Of a stretch of 64,000 bases of DNA, positions 46,305 through 56,106 are shown in pieces (position 1 is the stretch's first letter; the number at the start of each line of letters is the position of its first letter). The stretch lies in contig JAQOTA010000023.1 of assembly GCA_029532415.1 (NCBI GenBank), positions 558,001-622,000 of the forward strand, read 5' to 3'. The position numbers were made by a program, and so were the translations under genes. A model generated the notes under the pieces. That model searched no databases and was not told the DNA's origin. It saw only the letters and a program-made list of their open reading frames with translations. This DNA is from Marasmius tenuissimus. Its lineage: Eukaryota; Basidiomycota; Agaricomycetes; Agaricales; Marasmiaceae.

Positions 46305-47927
46305 AGAAAGTAGAAAGGCTTACTATAGAGTAAGTTGCGAAAGTGGTCTTCAATGTTATGCAAGCGTGCCATAGTACGCTCGGGGAAAAGTAAGCAAGGA
46401 ATTGGGACAACCTAGCACTTGCTTTTACTGACCTCTGGACTGGTCGCTGAAATGGAAATTTTACTTCGGAAACTAGGAAATTAGCACTTCGGAGGCGTGG
46501 ATCCGAACCAGGCACTAGGCGCTAAACAATGATCGAGAAGTGATCGAAGGAGTCGCACCGTCGAGGTACCTCCCTTATACTCGTACATGGAGATATTGAC
46601 TGTAATAAGGGCATAGTTGGTGCTGGTGGCAAAACACAGTGCTCAACTGCACTGGGAGGCAAGGGACTAGAAAAGAAAGGAATGGTGTACCAAAGAATCG
46701 AGTGGGAGTTCTGGCTGAACCATTGAACTATTACCCGGTATCCAAGGCACCAAGATTGGATATAGTGGGGCGGCCATATGGATAGCAGGACCTCAGAATT
46801 ATCCGAGCTAAGGAAAGGACTTCGACCTGGCTATGAACGGCTGGGTAACTCCATGAATATAGGCATCTAGTAGTAGCACTTCGGAGGCAAGTACTTTGCT
46901 TCAGACGAAGGGAGTATATGCTTCGGAGGCAGACAGAACAGGATGACCTACAACGATTGAAGGGTCTAGAACCGGAGAATCAATGCTGCGGAGGCAGATA
47001 GGCAGAACGGAACCATCGATAGGAGAGACCCGGAAGAAAAGAATGTTAGAGAATGTTCGAGGCTGATGATACCTCCGAAGCAAATTATTGGTTTTGACTT
47101 TGGGGTTCAAAAGCGTAGATTAAACACAAAACTCTCCAAGTATATTCCAAAGTAGGTAGTTTATGCCTCCGAGGCATGGTTTATTCGATATTTGTACAAT
47201 TCGGTAGAATTAGAGCCTCCTAGGGTATATAAGCAGTGGGGTTTTCATCAAGAATCCCCAAGCAATCCGTACGATTAGTATTCAGAGGATACGAAGCTAT
47301 TCCACTTGTTGGGTAGTCAGTTGACTCAGGAGCGCTTCTGGAGAGACATTAGAACGGAATAGAATTTTGTTTGCCCAAACCTAGAAAATCCATTGAACAC
47401 TTGCTTGACCTTGACTTTGCATTGTTTGTCTGCGACGCCGACTTGACTGGCTGAGCTATTGTTGAACTTCCGAAGCTAATTGGGCTGAGGATATTGTTCG
47501 CCGTTGACAGTTGGTCTTCGGTCATTGACAGACTTGATTGGAGTCTTATTGCCATTGTTTGATTTGATTGTCTTGTTACCCCTCGCTGTTCGAGTGGTTC
47601 TGAAGCTAGTTGAAGCCTAAGAACGCACTTCCGAAGCACCAAACAAAACTCTACGCTCCCCGAAACAACCTATAAACCTCTCTTCCGAACCCCACTTTTG
47701 ACCTCCGAACTGGTTTCAGAGGCGAAGCTACCTTAGTTGGATAGTTTCTTGAGTCAGATTTCCTTCAGCCTACTATTGCAGTCTGGCTAAGAGCGGAACC
47801 TACGATCAACGCCGATCCCCGATTCCCGCACCCTTCAGCTACACTCTTGAGTGTTGGGAGGATTTGACCTACGAGTTAGATTTTATTATACACCGCGAGT
47901 GGCGCTTTACACCGGGCCCTCCCAGTC
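46305..47927. other. Non-coding part of the motif block, with a TATA box
   Basis: No protein gene recognised. A TATA-like TATATAAG lies at 47226-47233 on the plus strand, some 700 bp before the ORF at 47928. CGGAGGC motifs are spread through it. Confidence 0.45.
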
Positions 47928-48440
47928 ATGTCGGAGGTGTCTTCGAGATCCTCTGCACGTACCAGTGCTGCAGGTGGACCAGTCGCAACGAGTTCGAACC
48001 AAGCCGCTGGCTTATCCCCATCCCTCCAACCTTCGACGTCATCTTGTCTCTCCTCATCGCCTCAAATGTCTCCTCAGCCGCCCCCACAGTACTCGGCCTC
48101 CGAGACTGCGCCCCAGTCACTGATGGTACCTTCTCCAACTGTACAGGGTGGGCACCATTTGTTCGCCACACAGGGACACCAGTATGTTGCTCCGTCACAG
48201 CCGCCCTTCCAACAAAATTCATCTGCGCAGCAGTATGGTGTTACCCCGCCCTCCCAAAACCTTCTTTCCCCCGGCGATCAGGAGTTCGTGGCGGTCCTGC
48301 AGTTGCTGCCTACTGCAAATCCTGCTGTAGCTCAGTTGGTCCGTACGAGCCTCCTGAACGGTACTATTTTGCCCAGCCAAGCTCTCCAGTTCCTTGCTGG
48401 GTCTTCAGCGGCAGTCAGTAGCGAGGGCCTATGCGACTGA
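47928..48440 (+). CDS. Unrecognised Ser/Pro/Gln-rich protein
   Basis: A 170-codon frame starts at an ATG: MSEVSSRSSARTSAAGGPVA. It is mostly low complexity (Ser, Pro, Gln, Ala), with QMSPQPPPQYSASETAPQS and QGHQYVAPSQPPFQQNSSAQ. A more ordered end follows (GDQEFVAVLQLLPTANPAVA, LVRTSLLNG, ALQFLAGSS), stop at 48438-48440. The C-terminus could be a small helical domain. Such proteins occur as Gag-like or DNA-binding-like passengers of fungal elements, but nothing here proves it. Overlapping frames in the same stretch look less protein-like. Confidence 0.35.
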   Translation: MSEVSSRSSARTSAAGGPVATSSNQAAGLSPSLQPSTSSCLSSSPQMSPQPPPQYSASETAPQSLMVPSPTVQGGHHLFATQGHQYVAPSQPPFQQNSSAQQYGVTPPSQNLLSPGDQEFVAVLQLLPTANPAVAQLVRTSLLNGTILPSQALQFLAGSSAAVSSEGLCD

Positions 48441-50347
48441 GACGATCTATAGTTTTGCTACCGAGATATATTCCAAGTAGAGATGATCCTGTATTTCTTG
48501 TTAGCATGTACGCTCACTGTGTATCTGTAGTGTAATGCCAGAATGTGATGAAGTGTATGCTTTGTATGCCTAACTTGAAGTTCCGAAGTCCAAAGTCTGT
48601 ATTCAACTCTCGAAAAAGCAAGAATGAGAAGGGTACACTGATGTAAAAGGGCCGAATAACGCTTTGAGTACAGGTAAGTATATCCGTCCCGGATTTACAA
48701 GGGACTTAGTCTTCGGAGAGAGATTGCGCAACCCCAAATGAACATTTGCAGCGAGCTCGCCTCGCCACGAAACAAGAAAGGAGAAACATCCATCATCTAC
48801 CTTCAGCTCCTCCTTGATTCGACAAAAACAGAAGACCAAGATCTGTTTTCTTTCCTTTCTTTTGTTTTGTTTCTTCTCGAGCAGCGCATACGTTGGGTGC
48901 ACCTTGGAACTGATTCAACGGTATTGCGAAAGGCCCGAGGGATCATAGTGCCTCTTGCACCTTCAATTAGGTACTATTCTCGACATAAGCATCTGAGCAA
49001 TACATGGATAGTAGAGGTGAAACTGGATAGGGAACGTTCAAGTAGTAGTACCAGTTACAGCTATAGTTGCTCCGGCCAAACACGGCTAAGTCCATCCTCT
49101 CTAACTTTGCATGACTGATGAGCTGCAAAGAACTACATGTTTGCCAGGCCATATTGGATCCAATAGAGCCTCAAAAGAGCCTTCTATGCGGGATTGAACC
49201 CGGAATGTACAAGTACGGTTGCCCCGAGGCCTAGAGTCTAACCAATCCTCTCCGAAATTTGCGCAGCCAACAACGCGTAAGAAATCACTGGGCCAGCGGC
49301 GTCCAGTATGTTTTCTGGACCTATGAAGAGCTGTTTTTTATTCAAAACTACGCAAGAACAAGCTACGCCAGTGGATGTACACCCGCCCTTTCCATTTCTG
49401 CACAGCGGCCTACGAGCAAAAAATCTGGGTGGAAGGAGGGCCCAAACACATCTCAAAAATGCGTCAAATGGTATTTTATACATAAAAACAACCCGCGCGA
49501 GGGATCGCACAGGGCCCGTTGGGTAGGACCCATCTGTTCTGCACAAAACGAGAGCGAACCGTGCAGAACGATGGGATTACATGAAACCGAGCAGACCCGA
49601 GCAAGGCCTATGAGGTGGGTTTTATACGTCAGGAAAACCCCCCCTCGAGGCCCTGTTCGGCTACGTACAAGTCCTGCCTGGGCCCTGGGCTGACTGGAGT
49701 AATACCGGTAACTTGATCACGAGAATCGTCCCACAGCCATGACATCTCATGACTGTGACATTTTGTCACACTTGTCACACCCTTTTCCCAGCCGTCATAC
49801 TTCAGCTTTATCCTACGTATTTTGTCAAGAGCTGTCGAGGCATTTGTTGATGTAGGTGAGTGAATTTTGTGACGCAGACAGCCATCGGCTTTCTATACTC
49901 CAATTTTTGGCGAATAATGGCTTGAAGTCGATACTTATTGTCGTGGAAGGTCGTTAATCAAAGTTCATCAAAGGGACTTTTTCCTCCAAATCTACCGACT
50001 GATATTCTTCCGATAGATTTATGGTGCTTCAGTCTGCAGATGTCAAGGGCTATCTAGCTCACCGCTGTGGGTGATACTGATGCCGGTTTCTGTCGTCATT
50101 CAAGTTCGCCGTCAAGCTCAAGGTCTGCAAGGTCTGTTGTGCTTGCTATCGAAGTCCCGAGACATTTGGAATAGCACCTAGGTTCTAGGAGACCAATTCA
50201 AATACCAGCTCTTCATTGCGGTGATCCTCAGTGATCGTACTAATGATATGATAGCTCCCACGGCTCGAGCGTTCGTGATTCATGAAGCAAAGCACGGTAA
50301 ATACTACTGTTATAGTACCTAGAATATGCTTCCGGCCTAAGCTTACA
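48441..50347. other. Gene-poor stretch with a tRNA-like sequence
   Basis: No protein gene recognised. It contains the tRNA-like sequence at 49187-49252 (separate entry); the frames around 49259-49693 show no domain. Confidence 0.45.
49187..49252 (-). other. tRNA-like sequence with strong B box
   Basis: On the minus strand, GATTGGTTAGACTC resembles an A box and GGGTTCAATCCC at 49197-49186 is a near-perfect B box. The T-loop (TTCAATC) is normal. The acceptor arms and T-stem do not pair fully, so I do not call it a functional tRNA. A TTTT run follows shortly after. It could be a tRNA pseudogene or the head of a SINE. Confidence 0.45.
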
Positions 50348-51917
50348 TCAGGTATCCGCCGCGCTCTCCGCGTCGTAATCAAACTGCTCCTGATTCTTCT
50401 GCTTGTCTGCCCATAGATTCGCATTACCAGCGTGTACGGATGATCAGACTGCAGTGCGATCCGTGACATCTTCCATGCTGACCTTCATCGACCTGTCTCG
50501 ACTCTCTTATTCTCCTCCATCATTTAGATGGAAGATACTGCGATTCAGCAACGATGCCTGGAGTGTCGAAGTCGCTCTAGGAGCTCGGAGTATCTGATAA
50601 GCACGCAGGAGCTCCGGAATCTCGGCTGCGTCTGTGATCTTCGAGAACAGTACTCCGAGAACAGCACCGTCCTCGGCCTATGGCTCATGTTTAGCTCGGG
50701 TCGATCCTCAAATTGCATTCACTTACTGCCAATGCTGCCGCCTGTGCACGATATGGCTATTCGATGTCGTGTTATTTGACGTTCACAGTGGCAATGAGCG
50801 AGCTTCTCACCAGCATCGGGTGGCAAGCGTCGCCGACGAGGGCGACTTTCATCGATGGATGGGTCCAGCTAGGAAGAGGCTCCATATAGGCAACCTTTGT
50901 CTTGAGGCATGAGGTCGCTAATGCGAGAAGTTTTTGCACGCTGGCGACTCTGTGGGCATTTATCGCTCTGCAGTGATGATTTGACGGACTTACCGCCAAT
51001 CCCAGCCAGTATAAAGCGCTCTCAGCTCAGTTAGGCTGCCCTCCCTGAAGAAGTCGGGTCAGAAAATTGTGAATTATCTTCTTCCACAACTAAGGGATTG
51101 ACACTCCGATCACGACCATATAGGCGACATGGTGCCCAGGTCCTATTCAGCACCGGACGTGAGGAACTTTGATTCAGATCAGTTCACGCAGTGCCGCGTC
51201 TTGGAGAGGTAATTCCACGAGCAGAAACACATGGTATGCCACTTCCCCGACTGCCTTCATTCAGGAACGTTCGGGCATGATGGTTTCCCGAAACCCATCG
51301 GCACCAATGATTGAATCTCCATGAAATTTGCTACCGTCCTCAACTTGAACACATGAATGTCAGGGATCTACAGATATAGCACGGCATCTGAGCTCAAGGT
51401 CTTTGCATAGTTGCACGAGATCGAATAGCATCTGCATAAGGTCCTCTCGTTGGTTTTCGGTCGATTAGTACTGATTGGGGTTTATGTTAAGCTCGGGCAA
51501 CACGGACATGGTAATAGGGTGCCCCATGGAATGCCGCCATTAAACCAGGAGAACCCCCCTCGCTCACCGATCTCATCTGGCGCCTCTGAGAGTCTGGTCC
51601 GGTGAACGAAAGGACCTAGCAACTTACAACGATGAAATGTCAGAAACTCGGGTTTTACTGCGAGTTGCGAGAGCTTTTCTCCGAGTCCCTAGCTAATTAA
51701 GAGACGTGAGATATCTGCAGGCTCATTAGATCGATCCTCGACGGTATGAGTTGCTTCTGACAGAAGCACTAAGGCCGACTTGGATACCTGCACCGATTTT
51801 GGAAATGACTTTGTGGCGTTCGAGCACGATAGCGTGATGACCCACCCTTCCCAAGCAATACGCAGTGGTGAGACTAGCGATCCCGCCACCAATGATAATG
51901 ACACTAAGTCGTTTCAT
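50348..51917 (-). pseudogene. FAD monooxygenase pseudogene, inverted copy of the 23-kb gene
   Basis: The start at 51917 reads MKRLSVIIIGGGIASLTTAY, the same as the intact copy but with the last Gly of GxGxxG changed to Ser. The second exon has an in-frame stop after LLIS (about 51689). Around 51290 the GADGFR motif has lost four codons and is followed by a stop. GDACHPML is kept near 50830. The C-terminal ADAWCK has become ADT plus a TGA at 50350-50348, consistent with a G-to-A change of TGG. Several frameshifts and deletions occur in between. It is the broken half of an inverted duplication whose other gene is the DUF6533 copy at 52908-54724. Confidence 0.9.
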
Positions 51918-52003
51918 GTTTGCTGCTTGTTGTGAGAGTTCGACGAAGGGCTGCTACGAGAGGCGAGCTGAGCTTCGCCAGTCACTCTCGAGATACTTTA
52001 TTA

Positions 52004-52355
52004 CAGCCCTTTGCGAAAAGGATGGCACAAGCTGGAAAGATGAGATATATAGAAAAATAAATCAAGAAGGGTTGAACGAGGGGAAGAGATACGAGCGGCA
52101 GTAAACCCGCTTCAAACACCTCCGAGTCCACCCCAAACATCTCCGAATCCACTCCAAACACCTCTGAATCCATATCAAACATCTCCGAGACCACAGTTAC
52201 CTACGACCCCCCCTCGAAACGCGCCTCAATCCCTCCCGTGAAATCTCCGAAACATCGACCGAATATATAGGTGGAGCCGCCGTCTACGTTCACCAATTTC
52301 ATTTTTCTATATCTACAACCTGCGAAATGTGTGCCAACCTTTTCGCAAAGGGCTG
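52004..52355. mobile_element. 352-bp Tc1/mariner-type miniature element
   Basis: The ends are inverted repeats of about 27 bp with one mismatch: CAGCCCTTTGCGAAAAGG at the left (52004-52021) and its complement at the right (52338-52355), extending inward. Both are flanked by TA (52002-52003 and 52356-52357), the Tc1/mariner target duplication. No transposase is encoded. It sits less than 90 bp upstream of the FAD monooxygenase pseudogene start, inside sequence that matches the promoter of the intact copy, so it arrived after the duplication. Confidence 0.85.
52112..52195. repeat. 21-bp tandem repeat inside the miniature element, four units
   Basis: The units start at 52112, 52133, 52154 and 52175 with YCAAACAYCTCCGARTCCA-like sequence. 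On the minus strand they can be read as a seven-residue repeat (VDSEVFG-like), but there is no sign that this is expressed. Confidence 0.9.
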
Positions 52356-52357
52356 TA

Positions 52358-52907
52358 AGTGTACATGCGACCATGAGCCACTTGACAATGTCACTGATCC
52401 TAATTGATAACTACGGGGTGAGATGATTGAAAAATGCACATATAGAACACTGTGTTTACCCTCAATCGAAGAGCGGTTCGAAGGTTCGGCCTGGTCGGTA
52501 AATCGGCCTGAGTATTTTTCCGAGTACTCCCAGTGCTGAGTCTTAACATCCTCCTAACAAGGTCGCAGTATGTAGGCTGGGTGGAGAGAATATCCCAGTG
52601 CATGACACCGGCATGGCGATACTTACGAGTTCTGACTTCTGCGTTCAGACATCAGCACGACCCAAGTCGTGTCCTATGTCACTCCATCCCAAACTTCTAT
52701 CTGTATCTCTCACCCGATGCCTGTTATGCTTACCCCGCTGTTGCTCATCCTCTTGCAGCGTTTTGACGCCACCTATCGCACGCCATAGCCACTTGACCAG
52801 GTCGAGCGGGCGACGGAAGGGAAGAACAGGGACTAGAGCGACTTCCACCCGTACAGATTATTCACAACGGACGGATCAACATACAGCACGTCCGGAGCAG
52901 GCCTACA
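52358..52907. other. Spacer between miniature element and DUF6533 copy B
   Basis: Nothing recognised. In the other copy the corresponding interval is over 4 kb and holds the UbiA prenyltransferase; no trace of that gene is visible here. Confidence 0.5.
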
Positions 52908-54724
52908 CTAATTCCTCACACCGAAATGGGTCATCTCGAGGTCCCCGGTCAAGGTTGCACTCTCCCGGCCATCCCGCGTCGCACTTCGATCCTCGTACTT
53001 CTTGTGCGCCGCTGCTTGTTCAAAGGTCTTGACAGTCCAGCCCTCGACGCGGTCGTCCTCTGTGTCAGATGCTGCTTCCTTCAGATTGAGAGTGATCCTG
53101 TTGATCATTATAGCGGACACGCTGGAGTAAAGGTCATGTTTTAGCACGAATACTCCTGAGAAGATGAGTGACTAGCAGTGGGACCTACATCATTGCTGGT
53201 CTGAGTTATCCGATTTCCAAAAGAATTAGCACACTAAAAGACGTATACGCAGTAGAACGACAGACTGAGCGTGAATGAATTTGAGGGAAGACTACATCAA
53301 GTATTAGATCAGAGTGTATCTATACGTCGACTGTAGGAGACAGACTCACTCTCGCGTAGAAAAGGATAAGCACCCACACCAGATTGGAGGAGAACAGAAC
53401 GAAGAAGTACACAATACCGTCTCTCTGGATTATGCGAAGGAGATGAGTTACTCGGTAGCCCTGCTCCCGAGCCATCACAAAGCTGAAATATGTGATAGCA
53501 AGGAATGCGATCCCGTCGAAGGCGAGGCTGATGCACAAAAATGCTTCCACCCATGGAGCGCTGTAAGGTTCATTCGGTCAGGGTCAAACGAGGTAGTCGC
53601 TGAAGGAGCCAACGTACACCGCAATCACCGAGATGAAGATGCAGACTGTCGGACGCTCAATGCTAATATGAATTGCAAAAAGAAATCACTAGAGCTTACT
53701 ATGATATGGATCCGTCTTAGGCAGATCCGGGAGCACAAGGGGAGGAGGACCGTCCATTGGTAACAGTAGCTGAACTTGGTCCGTACCCAAAGAGGACTGT
53801 GACATGGCGTATATGGCTATACCCCATTGCCATACCAAAACAAAGGCCGCAGCGTAAAGCACTAGTTTCCTACGTTTCGATAGTGCATATACGCTGGTTT
53901 TGATCATCAGGTCGGAAGAGGTTTGCAAGGAATTCAGCTCACCGCAATCCCACGAAAACTTCAGCGGTGAAAGTTAGCAACATTGTTTCCAGAGTTTCCA
54001 TGAACCCGTATCGCGAACATCTGGTAATGTAGTCAGTCAGGTGAGTCGGTGTGTGAGGTGCCAAAACACGGACACCTGGGGGCGAGGCTCAGTCAGTCTG
54101 TGAAGGGGAACGATGGGGCCATTTCAACTCACGCCATGATCAAACTCGTCCAGAAAGTAGGCTGTCGGTATTGTCACTTGGATACAGAATTCCGGAGGGT
54201 GGAATTCGAACATACCGACCAACGTGATGACGACAAAAATGAGAGGTAAATAGCGGTTCTAAGCAAACTGTTCAGCGCGATCACGGGTTCTGATTGTGAG
54301 ACAATCGCACCATCAAATATAAATAGAAGACTTTGGAACAGCCCCGGAACAGAGCCCCTTTCAGCGAGACGAACACTGTCACTTGGAAAATAGAATACCA
54401 TAGTTTTTCGGACCACTCCACGCATGTCGGACCTGAGTGGATGATAAGGTTCAGCGGTGTTCTAGCGTAGGGACTGGAGTCATTCTTACCTCACTGTCCA
54501 AAGTGAGGAAATATTCGTAGAGACATAAGGCTGATACCGCGACCCAGTAGAGCTGTGGTATTTGGACGATTTAGTGAGGACGAAAGAACGAAGTTCTTGA
54601 GGTTCTCGCCTTCATCGAGAATCTACAACAGAGGCCTGTCAGTCCGACTGAAAACGGTTTGCAAGCTCAAAACGTACAAGTCCTGTCCCAGCACAACGAC
54701 CGCATGGGCGAGAGAGGACTCCAT
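52908..54724 (-). CDS. DUF6533-domain seven-helix membrane protein, copy B
   Basis: An inverted paralog of the gene at 17111-18917, nearly the same genomic length (1817 against 1807 bp) and the same exon order. It starts at 54724 (MESSLAHAVVVLGQDLY). The DUF6533 signature is VSALCLYEYFLTLDSEV. NRYLPLIFVVITLV follows, then YALSKRRKLVLYAAAFVLVW, QSSLGTDQVQLLLPMDGPPP, AFLCISLAFDGIAFLAITYF and RDGIVYFFVLFSSNLVWVLI. MINRITLNLKEAASD and a hydrophilic tail end at 52908. Most differences from copy A are conservative and the exons stay open, which suggests selection on the protein, unlike the monooxygenase beside it. The tail after LNLKEAAS is much more diverged. Function unknown. Confidence 0.8.
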
Positions 54725-56106
54725 GATAACGCGCTACACTCTCTGGCAATCTGGTAGTGGGGGCGTCCAAGTCGCGTCATGACCTTTATACATGTAGCGA
54801 AGCCAAGATTACCCAAGCCGTCCTACAATTTATCACGATCGAGTTCGGAAAGAACGGAGATGGCTGTTTAGGCCTTTCCCACCGCCACACTGCCGGCGAC
54901 CACCGCCCACGCCAAACAGTGATGCTTTGACGTTTGCTACTATGCAGTATCTGACCCTCTCAAGTCCCTGCACACCACTCGAGATAGCACGTAGCTTCTA
55001 CCTGGATGAATGTTGTGATCCCGCGACACCCATGCACTATGATGCTTCTTTAACTACAGGGCGAAGTCGGTCAGCATCGGCAAAGGAGATAGATAGTACG
55101 CAGCATCGACATACACATCATCAACTTCATCAATCATCGATTGGTCTCTTGGGGTGATAATTCGGGTTCCAAAGACGCCCCATCAGGTGTCTTCTCGACC
55201 ACCGGTGGCCTTGATGCCCACGGGGCCCTGGCGCTGAGATCTGTAGCTTGATGCCATATGTTCGCCACCTGAAGGAATTAATCGGCCCTTGAGCTTTCAA
55301 AGCTACCATCACGACTGTGCCAATCAACTATTTACCCACAGGCTCGTCTTGGCCATATCATCTTGTAGTTCAAACGAACGAAACCGTGTTGGGCCAGGGC
55401 GAGGTGAATAATGGAGAGTTTACGCACGATCCATCAGAGCCATCATTGAATGGTAAGTTTTTTCTTGGGCTCTCTTGACGCGTAGCCTGCAGCGTTCCTG
55501 GAGGCTGGAGCTTTTCGTTTCATCGGAATCAAGACGCGGGAGACAACCACAATTCTGCCATACTCTCTCGCACTGCTTCCACCCACAATATTCGTCCTGA
55601 CTGACAGAAATGTGGCAGTATGAAAGAACCAAAGCATGCGCATGTCGCCGAGCGGTTAATACGGAACGTTGAACGTTGAACGTTGAACAGTTGAACTTGT
55701 ACAAGTTTGGAGTGGGCCTGGGAACATAGTATTAGCCGGGAATTGACTCCGAATATTCTCGAATCACTGATCTGAAAATCTGCCATTGACAGCTCAGAAT
55801 AGCCACTAGTCAAGCGTCATCCACACGACTGATACTAGTGCTGAAGCGGGCGTACCTTGTGGTGGCAGGGCCACCTACTTCTGACCGAAGTCGTGGTGAA
55901 AAAGCGTGTGCAGTGGAGCTCAGTAATCTCATAGAACTAGGAGGCTACATATACTAAGGAGGGTTGAGCAGGATAGAGTCGGCACAAGCAGAAGCTGTAT
56001 AAGCCCACACACAGCACCGCGTGCAAGTTAGAATCTAAGTCTGACTCTGTCACTGTGCGAGCGTGAGAACTTGTTTCTTCCTTCCCTTCTTACACTTTCA
56101 CAAAAT
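54725..56106. other. Intergenic region between DUF6533 copy B and MTR4
   Basis: No gene recognised. It contains three tandem GAACGTT units at 55664-55684, followed by GAACAGTTGAAC. It holds the divergent promoters of the two flanking genes. Confidence 0.55.

Larger units (their letters stand above)
45206..48600. repeat. Block with dispersed CGGAGGC / GCCTCCG motif
   Basis: The 7-mer CGGAGGC, usually as TTCGGAGGCA, occurs at 45359, 45422, 45474, 46490, 46882, 46924 and 46989, and inverted at 47165. Many near-matches exist (45229, 45638, 47071, 47626 and others). It is neither a tandem array nor clearly coding. Less than one exact occurrence would be expected by chance in this length. The block begins right after the KDZ companion gene and ends after the ORF at 47928-48440. 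Confidence 0.6.

Noticed and set aside
52358..52907. A remnant of the UbiA gene in the inverted copy.
   Set aside because: None of the UbiA motifs could be found on either strand in this spacer.
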